A stretch of 64,000 nucleotides of DNA from Pseudomonadota bacterium (lineage in GTDB: Bacteria; Campylobacterota; Campylobacteria; Campylobacterales; Sulfurospirillaceae): assembly GCA_017860615.1 (NCBI GenBank), contig JAGDMU010000007.1, positions 132,534-196,533 on the forward strand, given 5' to 3'. This document shows, in pieces, positions 23,647-32,558 of this stretch; position 1 is the first letter of the stretch; every line of letters begins with the position of its first letter. A program made the translations under genes and the position numbers. The notes beneath the pieces are model-generated. The model ran no database searches and was not told where the DNA came from. It worked only from the letters and a program-made list of their open reading frames with translations.

Positions 23647-26118
23647 ATGGCACTAACTTTAAACGATAGACTACCCATTCCTCATAAAAATGCTGAAGTT
23701 AAAAATGTTACCTGTGAGTTTTGTATTGTCGGTTGTGGCTACAAAGCTTACAAATGGCCTCTTGGCACAGAGGGAACCTATAAAAATAATGCGCTAGGCC
23801 TTGATCTTTCACAGCAACAGCCTACTTATGGCGACTGGTGTAGTGAACGGATGTTTAACACGATACAAGATCGAGATGGCAAAAAATACAATCTTATGGT
23901 TATTCCTGATAAAGAGTGTATGGTCAACATTGGTCAAAACTCTGTTCGTGGTGGTATGATGGGTGTTTCAACCTTCAATGCGGCAAGCCCGACCAAAGAT
24001 AGACTCAAAGAGCCTCAAATCTTTAGAGGTGGTATGCTCATGGAAACATCATGGGAAGAAGCAACAACCATCATCGCAAAAGTGTACAAAAAAATCATTG
24101 ATAACGATGGTGCTGATGAAATTTCACATAAAACCTTTGACCACGGCGGTGGTGGCGGCGGCTTTGAAAACACATGGGGAACAGGCAAACTTTTTCACAC
24201 GGCTATTGGCACCGCATCGGCTTCGATTCACAATCGCCCTGCGTATAACTCTGAAGTGCATTCAAGCCGTGAAATGGGCGTTGGTGAACTTAACAGCAGT
24301 TATTATGACACCAGTATCTCCGATACGATGCTTGTCATTGGGTGCAATCCTTATGAGTGTCAAACCAATCTTTTTAACATTCATATGCAAGCCAATCTTG
24401 ATGGCAGTAGCATAGAAAATAAAAAGAAAGAGTATGACAAAGGTGAAAGTGTCAGCAAAGGAAAGATCATTTTTGTTGACCCAAGACGCACAGCATCCAT
24501 TACCAATGCCATAGCGATTGCAGATAAAGAGAATGTCCTTCATCTCCAAATCAAACCTGGTCAAGATATTACGCTTATGAATGCCCTTGTAAGCTACATT
24601 ATAGAGCAAGGGTGGGAAGCTAAAGAGTTCATCAAAAACCATACAGAAAACTTTGATGCGATGTATAAAGTCAATAAAATCTCCTTAGAATATGCCTCTT
24701 CTATCACAAACATTAGTGTCGCTGACATCAAAAAAGCAGCCGAATGGATCGCAAAACCAAAGCCAAGCGGACATCGTCCTCGCAATGCGATTTACTATGA
24801 AAAAGGCATCATTTGGGGAATTAAAAACTACGAAAATGTCGCTTCCATCGTCAATCTTGGACTTGTAACGCACAGCGTGGGTCGTGTGGGAACAGGAATA
24901 TGTCGCGCAGGCGGTCACCAAGAAGGCTATACGAGACCTGAGTATACTGGACCAAGTAGGCAAAATCTTGCCGTCATTGATACCGACATTATCCAAGGTA
25001 AATACCTTGTCTATTCGATCTGGGGAACCAACCCTTTTGGTCAGTCTATCGCGACACAACGCCTCAGAAATGCGGTAAATAAGCGCAGTCAAATCGTCAA
25101 AGATGCGATCAATGGTTATCATGGAAACAACCTTGATGAACTCTGCGATATTATCTACAACGCGTGTAAATCAGGCGGTCTTTTTGTTGTCGATATCGAC
25201 ATCTACCCAACGCAATCGAGCGAGCGAGCGCACATTGTATTGCCAGCTGCAACAACCATGGAGATGAACCTCACGTCTATGAGTGGAGAGCGTAGAATGC
25301 GTCTGTCTGAAAAAGTGATGGATGCGCCTGGTAGTGCCAAACCAGACTGTCTCATTGCCGCCGATATTGCCAATGCGCTTAAAGCAGAGTACCTCAAATC
25401 TGGCAATAAAACCATGGCAAAACGTTTTGAGGGCTTTGAGTGGAAGAGCGAAGAGGACGCCTTTATGGATGGCTTTGCGGGACAAGGTTCTAAAATGGCA
25501 AGCCAAGGTGGACCAACAGGAACCCTTGCGAACTATAAACTGCTGCGTGATGCAGGCAATAACGGCGTTCAACTTCCTATTGTCAAAGTGGACAATGGCA
25601 AGCTTATCGGTACACGCCTTAACTACGCCGATGGTAAGTTTGGCACCAAATCGGGTCGTGCGACGTTCTTACCAACCCCTCAACCTGCTATGCCAAAACA
25701 GGTTGCAAAACAAGTGAAACGCTACAAATATTGGGTCAATACAGGGCGCATCAATGAAGTATGGCAGTCAAACTACCACACAGGTCGTCTTGAATTTACC
25801 GCCAAACGATGGCCGATGGCTCCGCTTGAAATTCACCCCAATGATGCTAAAGAGCTGGGCGTTACGAGTGGTGATATTGTTCAACTCAGTAACGATTATG
25901 GCTCCACACGAGCGATCGCTATTGTAACGGATGCGGTGCGTAAAGGCGAAGTTTTTGGTGCTTTTGGTTTCCAAAATTCCATCATCAACGACCTCTGCAC
26001 CGATTATGTCGATCCTGATACCAAAATTCCTTTCTACAAAGGAACTGCGGCCAATATCGTTAAAGTAGGACGAAGTGAAGGGCTTATCAAAGATATGACG
26101 TTTGCAGAACGCGCTTAA
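23647..26118 (+). CDS. aioA: Arsenite oxidase large subunit, molybdopterin [3Fe-4S] protein
   Basis: The 823-residue DMSO-reductase-family subunit should oxidise arsenite to arsenate in the periplasm. The cluster motif is CEFCIVGC (Cys23, Cys26, Cys30). The fourth position is Ser99 in QNSVRGG, as in Aio enzymes with a [3Fe-4S] centre. Family arsenite-site residues are present: His195 and Glu203 in HNRPAYNSE, and Arg420 and His424 in CRAGGH (419 and 423 in Alcaligenes). No signal peptide is present; it should be carried out with AioB. It is distinct from arrA in the same window. A terminator follows. Confidence 0.95.
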   Translation: MALTLNDRLPIPHKNAEVKNVTCEFCIVGCGYKAYKWPLGTEGTYKNNALGLDLSQQQPTYGDWCSERMFNTIQDRDGKKYNLMVIPDKECMVNIGQNSVRGGMMGVSTFNAASPTKDRLKEPQIFRGGMLMETSWEEATTIIAKVYKKIIDNDGADEISHKTFDHGGGGGGFENTWGTGKLFHTAIGTASASIHNRPAYNSEVHSSREMGVGELNSSYYDTSISDTMLVIGCNPYECQTNLFNIHMQANLDGSSIENKKKEYDKGESVSKGKIIFVDPRRTASITNAIAIADKENVLHLQIKPGQDITLMNALVSYIIEQGWEAKEFIKNHTENFDAMYKVNKISLEYASSITNISVADIKKAAEWIAKPKPSGHRPRNAIYYEKGIIWGIKNYENVASIVNLGLVTHSVGRVGTGICRAGGHQEGYTRPEYTGPSRQNLAVIDTDIIQGKYLVYSIWGTNPFGQSIATQRLRNAVNKRSQIVKDAINGYHGNNLDELCDIIYNACKSGGLFVVDIDIYPTQSSERAHIVLPAATTMEMNLTSMSGERRMRLSEKVMDAPGSAKPDCLIAADIANALKAEYLKSGNKTMAKRFEGFEWKSEEDAFMDGFAGQGSKMASQGGPTGTLANYKLLRDAGNNGVQLPIVKVDNGKLIGTRLNYADGKFGTKSGRATFLPTPQPAMPKQVAKQVKRYKYWVNTGRINEVWQSNYHTGRLEFTAKRWPMAPLEIHPNDAKELGVTSGDIVQLSNDYGSTRAIAIVTDAVRKGEVFGAFGFQNSIINDLCTDYVDPDTKIPFYKGTAANIVKVGRSEGLIKDMTFAERA

Positions 26119-26127
26119 AAGCGCTAC

Positions 26128-26150
26128 GGAGTAGCTTAAGCTACTCCATA
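26128..26150. terminator. Bidirectional terminator after aioA
   Basis: GGAGTAGCTTAAGCTACTCC (26128-26147) is a perfect palindrome in the short gap between the convergent aioA and outer-membrane protein genes. Confidence 0.7.
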
Positions 26151-26152
26151 AT

Positions 26153-27259
26153 TTAAAAATACCAATACAGTTTTGTCCATAGTGTATCTTGCACCAGTTT
26201 TGAGCCGTATTCAGAGCCTATTTGTCCATCGTTCATATTGTACGAAATATCCAAAAGCATATTATTTTTAAAGCTATACGTTGCACCAAAAGAGTTTTGC
26301 ATCGACTTATCTTCGAGGTTGTAGATATTTTTATAGTACAGAGACCCATACAGCCAATCAAAGGGCTCTTTTTGCGAAAACTTGTTCATAAAATATTGAT
26401 GATCGTAAAAAGGTTCTGATTTACTGCTCTGATTTTTTTGGTAAAAATACTCGCTGGTAATACTGAGTTCAAACTCGGTTAAATATTTCAACCCCACCAA
26501 ATAAGCATAATCATCCGCGCCTAATGTTTTAGCAAACTCCCCATGCACTTCAATGTTCGCTTGCACATTTTTAGAAAAATCCAACCCTATTTTATCGCTC
26601 TGCTCACTGCGATGATAGTAGATAAGATCAATATCTGTATCATACGCCAGAAAATAGGCTTTAAAGCCGACATGATTTTGCTCTTCTTGACTAAAATCAC
26701 TGTTCATATGGTCATTGCTTTGCATCACAATGAGATCCAACGAAACATTTCGCACATCACCATCGTAGCTTTTATTGTATCGATAATTCGCCATCACATA
26801 CCCTTCACGCGAAGCATCAGGATCGTTTGGATCTTTCTTTCGATCAAAAAAAGCGATGGGATTGACGAAATAGCCTTTACCCCATTTAGGCGCTTTTTTA
26901 CCGACCTCTATAAGATTATTTTGGTCAAACTTATACTGTACGAAGAGTTGTGCAATAGTGTAAGCATCACTGTACTCTCCATCGACATCGTTGTAATTCA
27001 CCATCACTTCAGAGTCAAGTTTAATGGCATCTTGAAAGTAAGCAAATTTTACATCCCCTTCACTGCCATAGCTCTTCATACTCTCTTTATTTTTGGTATG
27101 AAACAGAGGTGAGTCTTCATTTAAGCCTTGAAGTTTATTTTCACCTTTGAGATAACCACTCAATGTATAGGGTTTGACCTCGATGGCATCAAGGTCAAAA
27201 TCGTAATCTCCTGCATTGCCCAAAACTGCTGCAAAAAGAATTACATGTAAAGCTTTCAT
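26153..27259 (-). CDS. Outer-membrane beta-barrel protein of unknown substrate
   Basis: The 368-residue protein has a signal peptide (MKALHVILFAAVLGNAG) and a repeating amphipathic strand pattern. It ends KLYWYF, with a terminal Phe typical of outer-membrane barrels. Its ATG directly follows the stop of the restored LolA-like frame (TAG then ATG), so it belongs to the ABC/FtsX/LolA-like operon on this strand. I do not recognise a named family; a channel or receptor for the product moved by that system is plausible. Confidence 0.65.
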   Translation of the reverse strand: MKALHVILFAAVLGNAGDYDFDLDAIEVKPYTLSGYLKGENKLQGLNEDSPLFHTKNKESMKSYGSEGDVKFAYFQDAIKLDSEVMVNYNDVDGEYSDAYTIAQLFVQYKFDQNNLIEVGKKAPKWGKGYFVNPIAFFDRKKDPNDPDASREGYVMANYRYNKSYDGDVRNVSLDLIVMQSNDHMNSDFSQEEQNHVGFKAYFLAYDTDIDLIYYHRSEQSDKIGLDFSKNVQANIEVHGEFAKTLGADDYAYLVGLKYLTEFELSITSEYFYQKNQSSKSEPFYDHQYFMNKFSQKEPFDWLYGSLYYKNIYNLEDKSMQNSFGATYSFKNNMLLDISYNMNDGQIGSEYGSKLVQDTLWTKLYWYF

Positions 27260-27866
27260 CTATTTTCGAAGCTCTTGAACTTTGCCAATGTTTTCGATGG
27301 TAAACACCTCATCGGCAAACTCACGCGCTGTTATTTTGCCAAACACCATGATGGACTTGTAGCCTTTATAAAGTGGCTGTTGGTGTCACTGTTTTTTTAT
27401 CGACTTCCATCAACAATTTATCATAAGCAACCGTATCGTTTTTAGCTTTGAGATCCAAAACAATCGTAGCACCCTCATCTGTTTGGCTTTTGATATCATA
27501 CTCAGCCGAGAAATCGAGTTGCATAATATCGCTGTTATTAAACACACCGCCCACCACACTTTGCATAGACGTAATGCGAATGGGCTTGCCCACATCGGGC
27601 AAATAAAGCCACATATTTTCATCCAATCTCAGTGTACTCCTGCCTTTTTCACTGTCAGGCTGTAAGAACAACGAAACAATTTTATCTTTGCCTTTTTTGA
27701 TCTGATACAGCAAAAACTCTTTTTTGCTCCCATCAGGCTCAATGTTAATGAGTTTTTTATAGCTATCCGCAGAACTAGGACTGAGCTTTTTATCCACTTG
27801 TTCTAAAATGCTCTCCGCTCCAAAGAGTGCTAGCGTTGTAAGTAAAAAAAGTATGATCTTCTTCAT
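27260..27866 (-). pseudogene. LolA-like outer-membrane lipoprotein-sorting protein, frameshifted
   Basis: The first frame (27866 down to 27366) gives a signal peptide MKKIILFLLTTLALFGAE and 166 residues of a LolA-like fold (WLYLPDVGKPIRI, AEYDIKSQ), then stops early. A second frame continues as QQPLYKGYKSIMVFGK and ends ENIGKVQELRK with a stop at 27262-27260, flush with the next ATG. One base lost near 27375-27390 would account for this. The intact product would be about 200 residues. Whether the shift is real or a sequence error cannot be told from the sequence alone. Confidence 0.7.
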
Positions 27867-27875
27867 GGTGTTCTC

Positions 27876-29071
27876 CTAATAGGTACGTAACGCTTCAACA
27901 GGATCAAGTCGTGAAGCTTTGATGGCGGGAGATATGGACGCAACGAGTGAGATAAAAATAACGATGATACTCACACTAAGTATCTCACTTAACCCTAAAC
28001 TTGGTGTTAAAATAAGACCGCTTTGTTGCCCGATGCTATAGGTAATTTTGACAATGTTGAGAAGATAAACAATCCCCAAAGAGAGGATGCTTCCCACAAC
28101 CGCCCCAAACACACCGAGCATCAAGCCTTCACATAAAAAAAGTTTGACGATGGTCAGAGGAGGTGTGCCCATAGCCGCAATGGTTCCTATTTCTCTAACA
28201 CGCTCAAATACACTCATAATCATCACATTGAGGATGGAGATAAGGACAATAGAGATAAGAATGATTTGAATCGAAATATTCATAACATCAATCATTTTAA
28301 TGATGTTGTAAAAAGGAGAGAGTTGCTGCCATGTATGAATTTCTAAAGCAGGTTTGCCCTCTTTGTTGAGCTTTTCTAAAATAGGTTGTAGTGATTTTTC
28401 TGCCTCTTTTAGCTTTTCTACGTTTTTCAGTCTAATGACAATTTCGCTGACTTCCAGTTCATTATTCATACGAAGTGCCTTCTTCGCATCTTCGATGTGA
28501 ATGTACCCATCTCTTCCTCCTGGTCCCATGACTTGCCCCACGATACCTGCAACTTTAAGGTTAATGCCATTGACGGAGCCATTTTTGTTATTGGCAACCA
28601 AGACGATGGTATCGCCTATTTTGACATCCATACCTTTGATATCATATCCGAAATTCGACTTTCAAGGAGTGGCAACGTTGGAAATTCATCTTCAGGATCA
28701 ATCGCATTGAGTCTGATGTTGGTCGTACTGGTAAAGTTTGAAAACATTGCACCAAACTTGATGCGATAGCTGTAACTCTCTATAAAAGGATTGGACTCTA
28801 GCTTTGATTCGATAAACTCAACCATTTTGGCATTGAGGTTTTTATCGAGAGGGAGGTTATCGACAGAAGCCACATACCCTTTTTTGTGTATCTGAATATG
28901 CCCCATTAAAGAATCGGTAATCTGCCCAACCGTGTAACTTTTAAAGCTTCCTGACATTGCCGTGTAGATAAGTACAAAAATGACACCTATTGTAATAAGT
29001 GAAGCCGTTAAAAGCGTTCTTCGATAGTTTCGTTTGAGATTTCGATACGAAATTTTAAGGATATTGTTCAT
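27876..29071 (-). pseudogene. FtsX/MacB-type ABC permease, frameshifted
   Basis: Two overlapping frames together make one permease of about 398 residues. The upstream frame (29071-28616) holds the first membrane segment and the start of the extracytoplasmic domain, ending ESRISDMI. The downstream frame (28631-27876) continues with MDVKIGDTIVLV and three membrane segments of the FtsX domain (VFERVREIGTIAAMG). The frames join naturally as GYDIKGMDVKIGD if one T is restored in the short T-run at 28651-28653 (AAA on the plus strand). The start overlaps the ATPase stop by 4 nt. Confidence 0.75.
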
Positions 29072-29754
29072 TTGTTCATCCTTTGATCGGCTACAATTTC
29101 ACCATCAACAAGGGTGATAAGTCTGTCCACATTGGAGACTATTTTTTCATCATGGGTTGCAAACACAAACGTCGTTTGATGCTCTCTTTGAATTTTTTTC
29201 ATCAGCTCAATAATCATATGAGCTGTTTTAGTATCAAGATTCGCCGTAGGTTCATCCGCAAAGACAATTTTAGGATTGGTCACGAGTGCTCTTGCTATGG
29301 CGACGCGTTGCATCTGACCGCCTGAGATTTTATCAGGGGTTTTATCTTTGTGCTCTAACATCCCAACCTCCTCAAGTAATGTAAGTACCCGTGATTTTCG
29401 CTCTTCTTCAGGAAGGTTTTGGATCATAATAAGGGGATATTCAATATTTTCATACACACTCAGCACAGGAATAAGATTGAAACTTTGAAAGATAAAACCG
29501 ATGTTTTCACCCCTAAAATTTGCCATCTTTGTTCTGCTCATCCCTGTAATGGGTGAGCCATTAATGGTAATTTCACCCTTGGTTGGGGTATCAAGGCAAC
29601 CGAGCATATTTAAAACCGTACTTTTCCCACTTCCGCTAGGACCAACTAAAGAGATAAATTCCCCCTCGTTAATCTCTAAAGACAAATCTTTGATAACTTC
29701 TTGACGTATCTCGCCTGTCTGATAGACTTTTTTGAGATGATGTGCTGTGATCAT
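29068..29754 (-). CDS. ABC transporter ATP-binding protein, LolD/MacB type
   Basis: The 228-residue ATPase has Walker A GPSGSGKST, signature ISGGQMQRVAIARAL, Walker B KIVFADEPTA and an H-loop in FATHDEK. It belongs to the group that works with FtsX-type permeases in lipoprotein release or periplasmic efflux. With the permease, LolA-like protein and barrel protein downstream it makes a four-gene envelope system placed between aio and arr. GGGGGAAGGG precedes the ATG. Confidence 0.88.
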   Translation of the reverse strand: MITAHHLKKVYQTGEIRQEVIKDLSLEINEGEFISLVGPSGSGKSTVLNMLGCLDTPTKGEITINGSPITGMSRTKMANFRGENIGFIFQSFNLIPVLSVYENIEYPLIMIQNLPEEERKSRVLTLLEEVGMLEHKDKTPDKISGGQMQRVAIARALVTNPKIVFADEPTANLDTKTAHMIIELMKKIQREHQTTFVFATHDEKIVSNVDRLITLVDGEIVADQRMNK

Positions 29755-29797
29755 ATCCCTTCCCCCTTTATGTCATTTGTAAAAGTATAAGGCGACT

Positions 29798-29816
29798 ATG
29801 TTAATGCGATGTTAAT
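29798..29816 (-). promoter_or_regulatory. Possible response-regulator box upstream of the ABC operon
   Basis: On the minus strand ATTAACATCGC is followed by ATTAACAT, two ATTAAC half-sites 11 bp apart, overlapping the arrR stop and 44 nt from the ATPase start. It resembles the repeat at 9368-9384. Confidence 0.25.
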
Positions 29817-31194
29817 CACTATCATCTTGGTAAAGATTAAACGTTTTCAACTGTTTTTTAAGTGTATTGCGTGAAATATCGAGTAGGGTGGAAAGCTGTG
29901 TGATATTTGGGCAGAGCGAAAAGCTTACCTGTAAAAAGGTTTTTTGCATCATTTGCTCTAATTCATGCGCTTTTTCAACACCTTCTTTCTCTAAAAAATC
30001 ACGACAAAATTGCTCTAAATTTTGCTTCTCACACGGCAATGCGTCTTCAAACTCTTTGATGTCATCCGCTTTGATCATAGCATCATTGGCATTTAAACAA
30101 GCACTGTAAATTATATTGCGGAGCTCTCTAATATTGCCTCTCCAATGATGCCGTGCAAGTTTAACCAACGCCTCTTCGGAAATGGATGTAATGGTCGTTT
30201 TAAGATCACGGTTAGCTTTAGCGATGAAATGCTCGCACAAAATAGGAATATCTTGAATACGCTCTTGAAGCGTTGGCATCGTGATGGTGAGCATGGAGAG
30301 GCGAAAATAAAGGTCTTCACGAAAACTCTTTTGTTGGCTTTGTTCTTTGAGATTGGCGTTGGTCGCACTGATGATGCGCCCTTCAAACGTGATCTCTTTA
30401 GCACCTCCCACACGCCTAAACTTTTTCGTCTCTAAAAAACGCAATAGTTTGCTTTGAAGCTCGATGTCAAGTTCCCCTATCTCATCCAAAAAGAGCGTGC
30501 CCTCCCCTGTTTGCTCGGCGTACCCGATGTGCTGTTTATCGGCACTGGTGAACGAGCCTTTCTCATGCCCGAAAAGCTGACTCTCAAAAAGATCTTTAGG
30601 AATGGAAGCGCAATTCACGGCGATAAAAGGGTGCTCACTTCGTTCTGAATTGGTATGAATGAGACTGGCTATCAGCTCTTTGCCTGTGCCTGTTTCGCCG
30701 TAAATGAGCACGGAGAGGTCATTGTTCGCTGCGATACCGATCTTTTTATAGATCTCTTTCATCGTCTCGTACGAACCTACAAACGCCTCTTCTCCTTGTT
30801 TTATAGGCTTTTTAGCACTCTTCTCTTTGCTGGAAGTGTCTGCATATTTCCCCACCAACTCTAAAAGTTGCACCTCATCAAAAGGCTTTTGCAAAATATC
30901 TTTAATGCCAATTTTAGACGCTTCAATCATATTAGTCGGTGTCGTATACGCTGTCATCAAGATAATGGGAAGGTTGAGTCCTGCTTTTTTAAACTGCTTA
31001 ATCAAATCAATGCCCGTAAGATTTTCGCTGAGCATCACATCGACGATTAAAAGCTCAACACCTTGCTCTTCAATCATTAAAGAGAGTTCAAACTCTTCGC
31101 CGTTAAACTGCAACGGTGTGTGTTGATTGCGCTGTAAAATTTTAGCAACCGAATAGCGAATCTCTTGTTGGTCATCAATAATGGCGATTTTCAT
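29812..31194 (-). CDS. arrR: Sigma-54-dependent response regulator (ArrR/AioR type)
   Basis: The 460-residue NtrC-family activator has a receiver with phosphoacceptor Asp52 (LLIVDVM) and Lys103 (LQKPF). The AAA+ domain has Walker A GETGTGKE (166-173) and Walker B LFLDEIGEL, and a Fis-type helix-turn-helix closes the protein (LLDISRNTLKKQL). The sigma-54-contacting GAFTGA loop reads GSFTSA (213-218), an uncommon form. A frame start at 31224 exists, but ATG 31194 overlaps the kinase stop and has AGGA upstream. It should activate the -24/-12 promoter before arrC. Confidence 0.88.
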   Translation of the reverse strand: MKIAIIDDQQEIRYSVAKILQRNQHTPLQFNGEEFELSLMIEEQGVELLIVDVMLSENLTGIDLIKQFKKAGLNLPIILMTAYTTPTNMIEASKIGIKDILQKPFDEVQLLELVGKYADTSSKEKSAKKPIKQGEEAFVGSYETMKEIYKKIGIAANNDLSVLIYGETGTGKELIASLIHTNSERSEHPFIAVNCASIPKDLFESQLFGHEKGSFTSADKQHIGYAEQTGEGTLFLDEIGELDIELQSKLLRFLETKKFRRVGGAKEITFEGRIISATNANLKEQSQQKSFREDLYFRLSMLTITMPTLQERIQDIPILCEHFIAKANRDLKTTITSISEEALVKLARHHWRGNIRELRNIIYSACLNANDAMIKADDIKEFEDALPCEKQNLEQFCRDFLEKEGVEKAHELEQMMQKTFLQVSFSLCPNITQLSTLLDISRNTLKKQLKTFNLYQDDSD

Positions 31195-32558
31195 GCTGCT
31201 TCCTGACATGGGATATACAGACAAAACGTTGTCTGCTCGTTTTCGCTTTCAAACTCGATGTAGCCGTTGGAGAGATAGACAATTTTATAGATACTAAAAA
31301 GCCCCAAACCTGAACCCTCTTTTTTAGTGGTAAAAAAGGGTTTAAACAGATTGGCTTTGGTTTTTTCATCCATTGTTTCGCCACTGTTTTTCACACACAA
31401 GATGGAAAATCCTGCTTGCTCGGCCCTCTTCCATGTGATCTCAATCGTACTGAGTTGAAACGCTGCATCAATGGCGTTATTCAGTAAATTGATTAAAATA
31501 ATTTCAATGGCATTCGCCCCCATTTTAACGCTCAAATCCTCTTCCACGATGCTCTGAATCGTTAAATGTTTTTTATTCAAAAAAGAGCGCAATAGGGCAA
31601 TAGATTCTTCAACAAATGGCTTTACATGTAAAGGTTTTTCGTACTTAAAATCAGCGGGTTTGGCAAGAGCCAAAAAGTCCACAACCTGATGATCGATGCG
31701 CGCTAATGCTCCATGAATGATGGGCATATCTTCTTTATCGGGCAGTTGGGCAGGGGAAAGCAACAACTTTAAAGGTTGCAATAAATTTTTCACCTCATGC
31801 GCAAAAGAGGAGCTTATTTCTCCCAAAATAATAAGTGAGTGTGAAATGCGAGCGTTCTTCTCCTCTTTTTCGATAGAGTCTCGCAGCTCATGCATTAATT
31901 GCGTTGTTTTTTCGATGATGCGGGTAATCTCATCGTTCTCTTTGCCTTGATAAATCGTAATGTCATCCCATCGTTTCTCGATGATTGCGGTTGCATTATT
32001 TGCGAGCAAATGAAGCCTTCCAAGCAGTCTTCCCATAAAAATATTGGCAATAATGAGTGAGAGTAACGCCACTAAAAGAAGCAGAACAAACTGCGCTAAA
32101 AAGGTGTCTTCCAACATACTCAAAAGTGTTTGGTTTTTCACTTTAAGCACAAAAGAGCCAAAGGTTACCCCATCTTGTTCAAAAGGGACAACATTGTAGG
32201 TGTCAAATTCTTTAAAGATGTCACCAATACGATAGTTATCCGTGTCAGTATGTGCCACAATAACATTATGAGTGTCAATAAATCCCGAGCTTTCAATCAT
32301 ACTACTGGAACTCAGCGTTTTGAGAAATTTGTAAAGCTCCCATTGGTTGTGGGTAAGGATAAAATCGCTGACAAATGCTTTGTTGGAATTAATGTTGGTC
32401 TTAATCAGCTCATCAATGATCTGATTGGTATGGTTTTTATGAATGTCTATGTTGATAATAATCGAAACAGAAGAGATCGCAAAAACAACCCAAAAAATAA
32501 GTGTGGCAAGTTTGACTTGAACAGAGAGTGCTAAAAGATAGTCAATGAGTTTTTTCAT
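31191..32558 (-). CDS. arrS: Sensor histidine kinase (ArrS/AioS type)
   Basis: The 455-residue kinase has membrane helices near 17-36 and 153-173, bounding a periplasmic sensor of about 115 residues, then a HAMP-like linker. The phosphorylated His is His254 in SFAHEVKNLLQPL. The ATPase domain has NLLNNAIDAA and GSGLGLFSIYKI. It overlaps both neighbours by 4 nt (arrX upstream, arrR downstream), so the three are made as a unit. Ligand-bound ArrX probably acts on its periplasmic domain, as AioX does on AioS. Confidence 0.88.
   Translation of the reverse strand: MKKLIDYLLALSVQVKLATLIFWVVFAISSVSIIINIDIHKNHTNQIIDELIKTNINSNKAFVSDFILTHNQWELYKFLKTLSSSSMIESSGFIDTHNVIVAHTDTDNYRIGDIFKEFDTYNVVPFEQDGVTFGSFVLKVKNQTLLSMLEDTFLAQFVLLLLVALLSLIIANIFMGRLLGRLHLLANNATAIIEKRWDDITIYQGKENDEITRIIEKTTQLMHELRDSIEKEEKNARISHSLIILGEISSSFAHEVKNLLQPLKLLLSPAQLPDKEDMPIIHGALARIDHQVVDFLALAKPADFKYEKPLHVKPFVEESIALLRSFLNKKHLTIQSIVEEDLSVKMGANAIEIILINLLNNAIDAAFQLSTIEITWKRAEQAGFSILCVKNSGETMDEKTKANLFKPFFTTKKEGSGLGLFSIYKIVYLSNGYIEFESENEQTTFCLYIPCQEAA
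31620..31633. repeat. Iterated palindrome CTTTACATGTAAAG inside arrS
   Basis: A 14-bp perfect palindrome, read as Leu-His-Val-Lys in the arrS frame. It is the longest of four copies sharing the core TTACATGTAA in the window. Confidence 0.6.

Noticed and set aside
23647-26118. Periplasmic nitrate reductase or formate dehydrogenase for the aioA product
   Set aside because: Ser replaces the fourth cluster cysteine and a Tat-exported Rieske subunit is encoded upstream, as in Aio.
26543-27112. A 189-residue plus-strand frame inside the outer-membrane protein gene
   Set aside because: It is low-complexity hydrophobic sequence opposite a beta-barrel gene with signal peptide and proper C-terminus.
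27400-27407. Phase-variable homopolymer (run of seven A) in the LolA-like gene
   Set aside because: A stop in the second frame lies just after the run, so the shift must be further on; the tract is also short.
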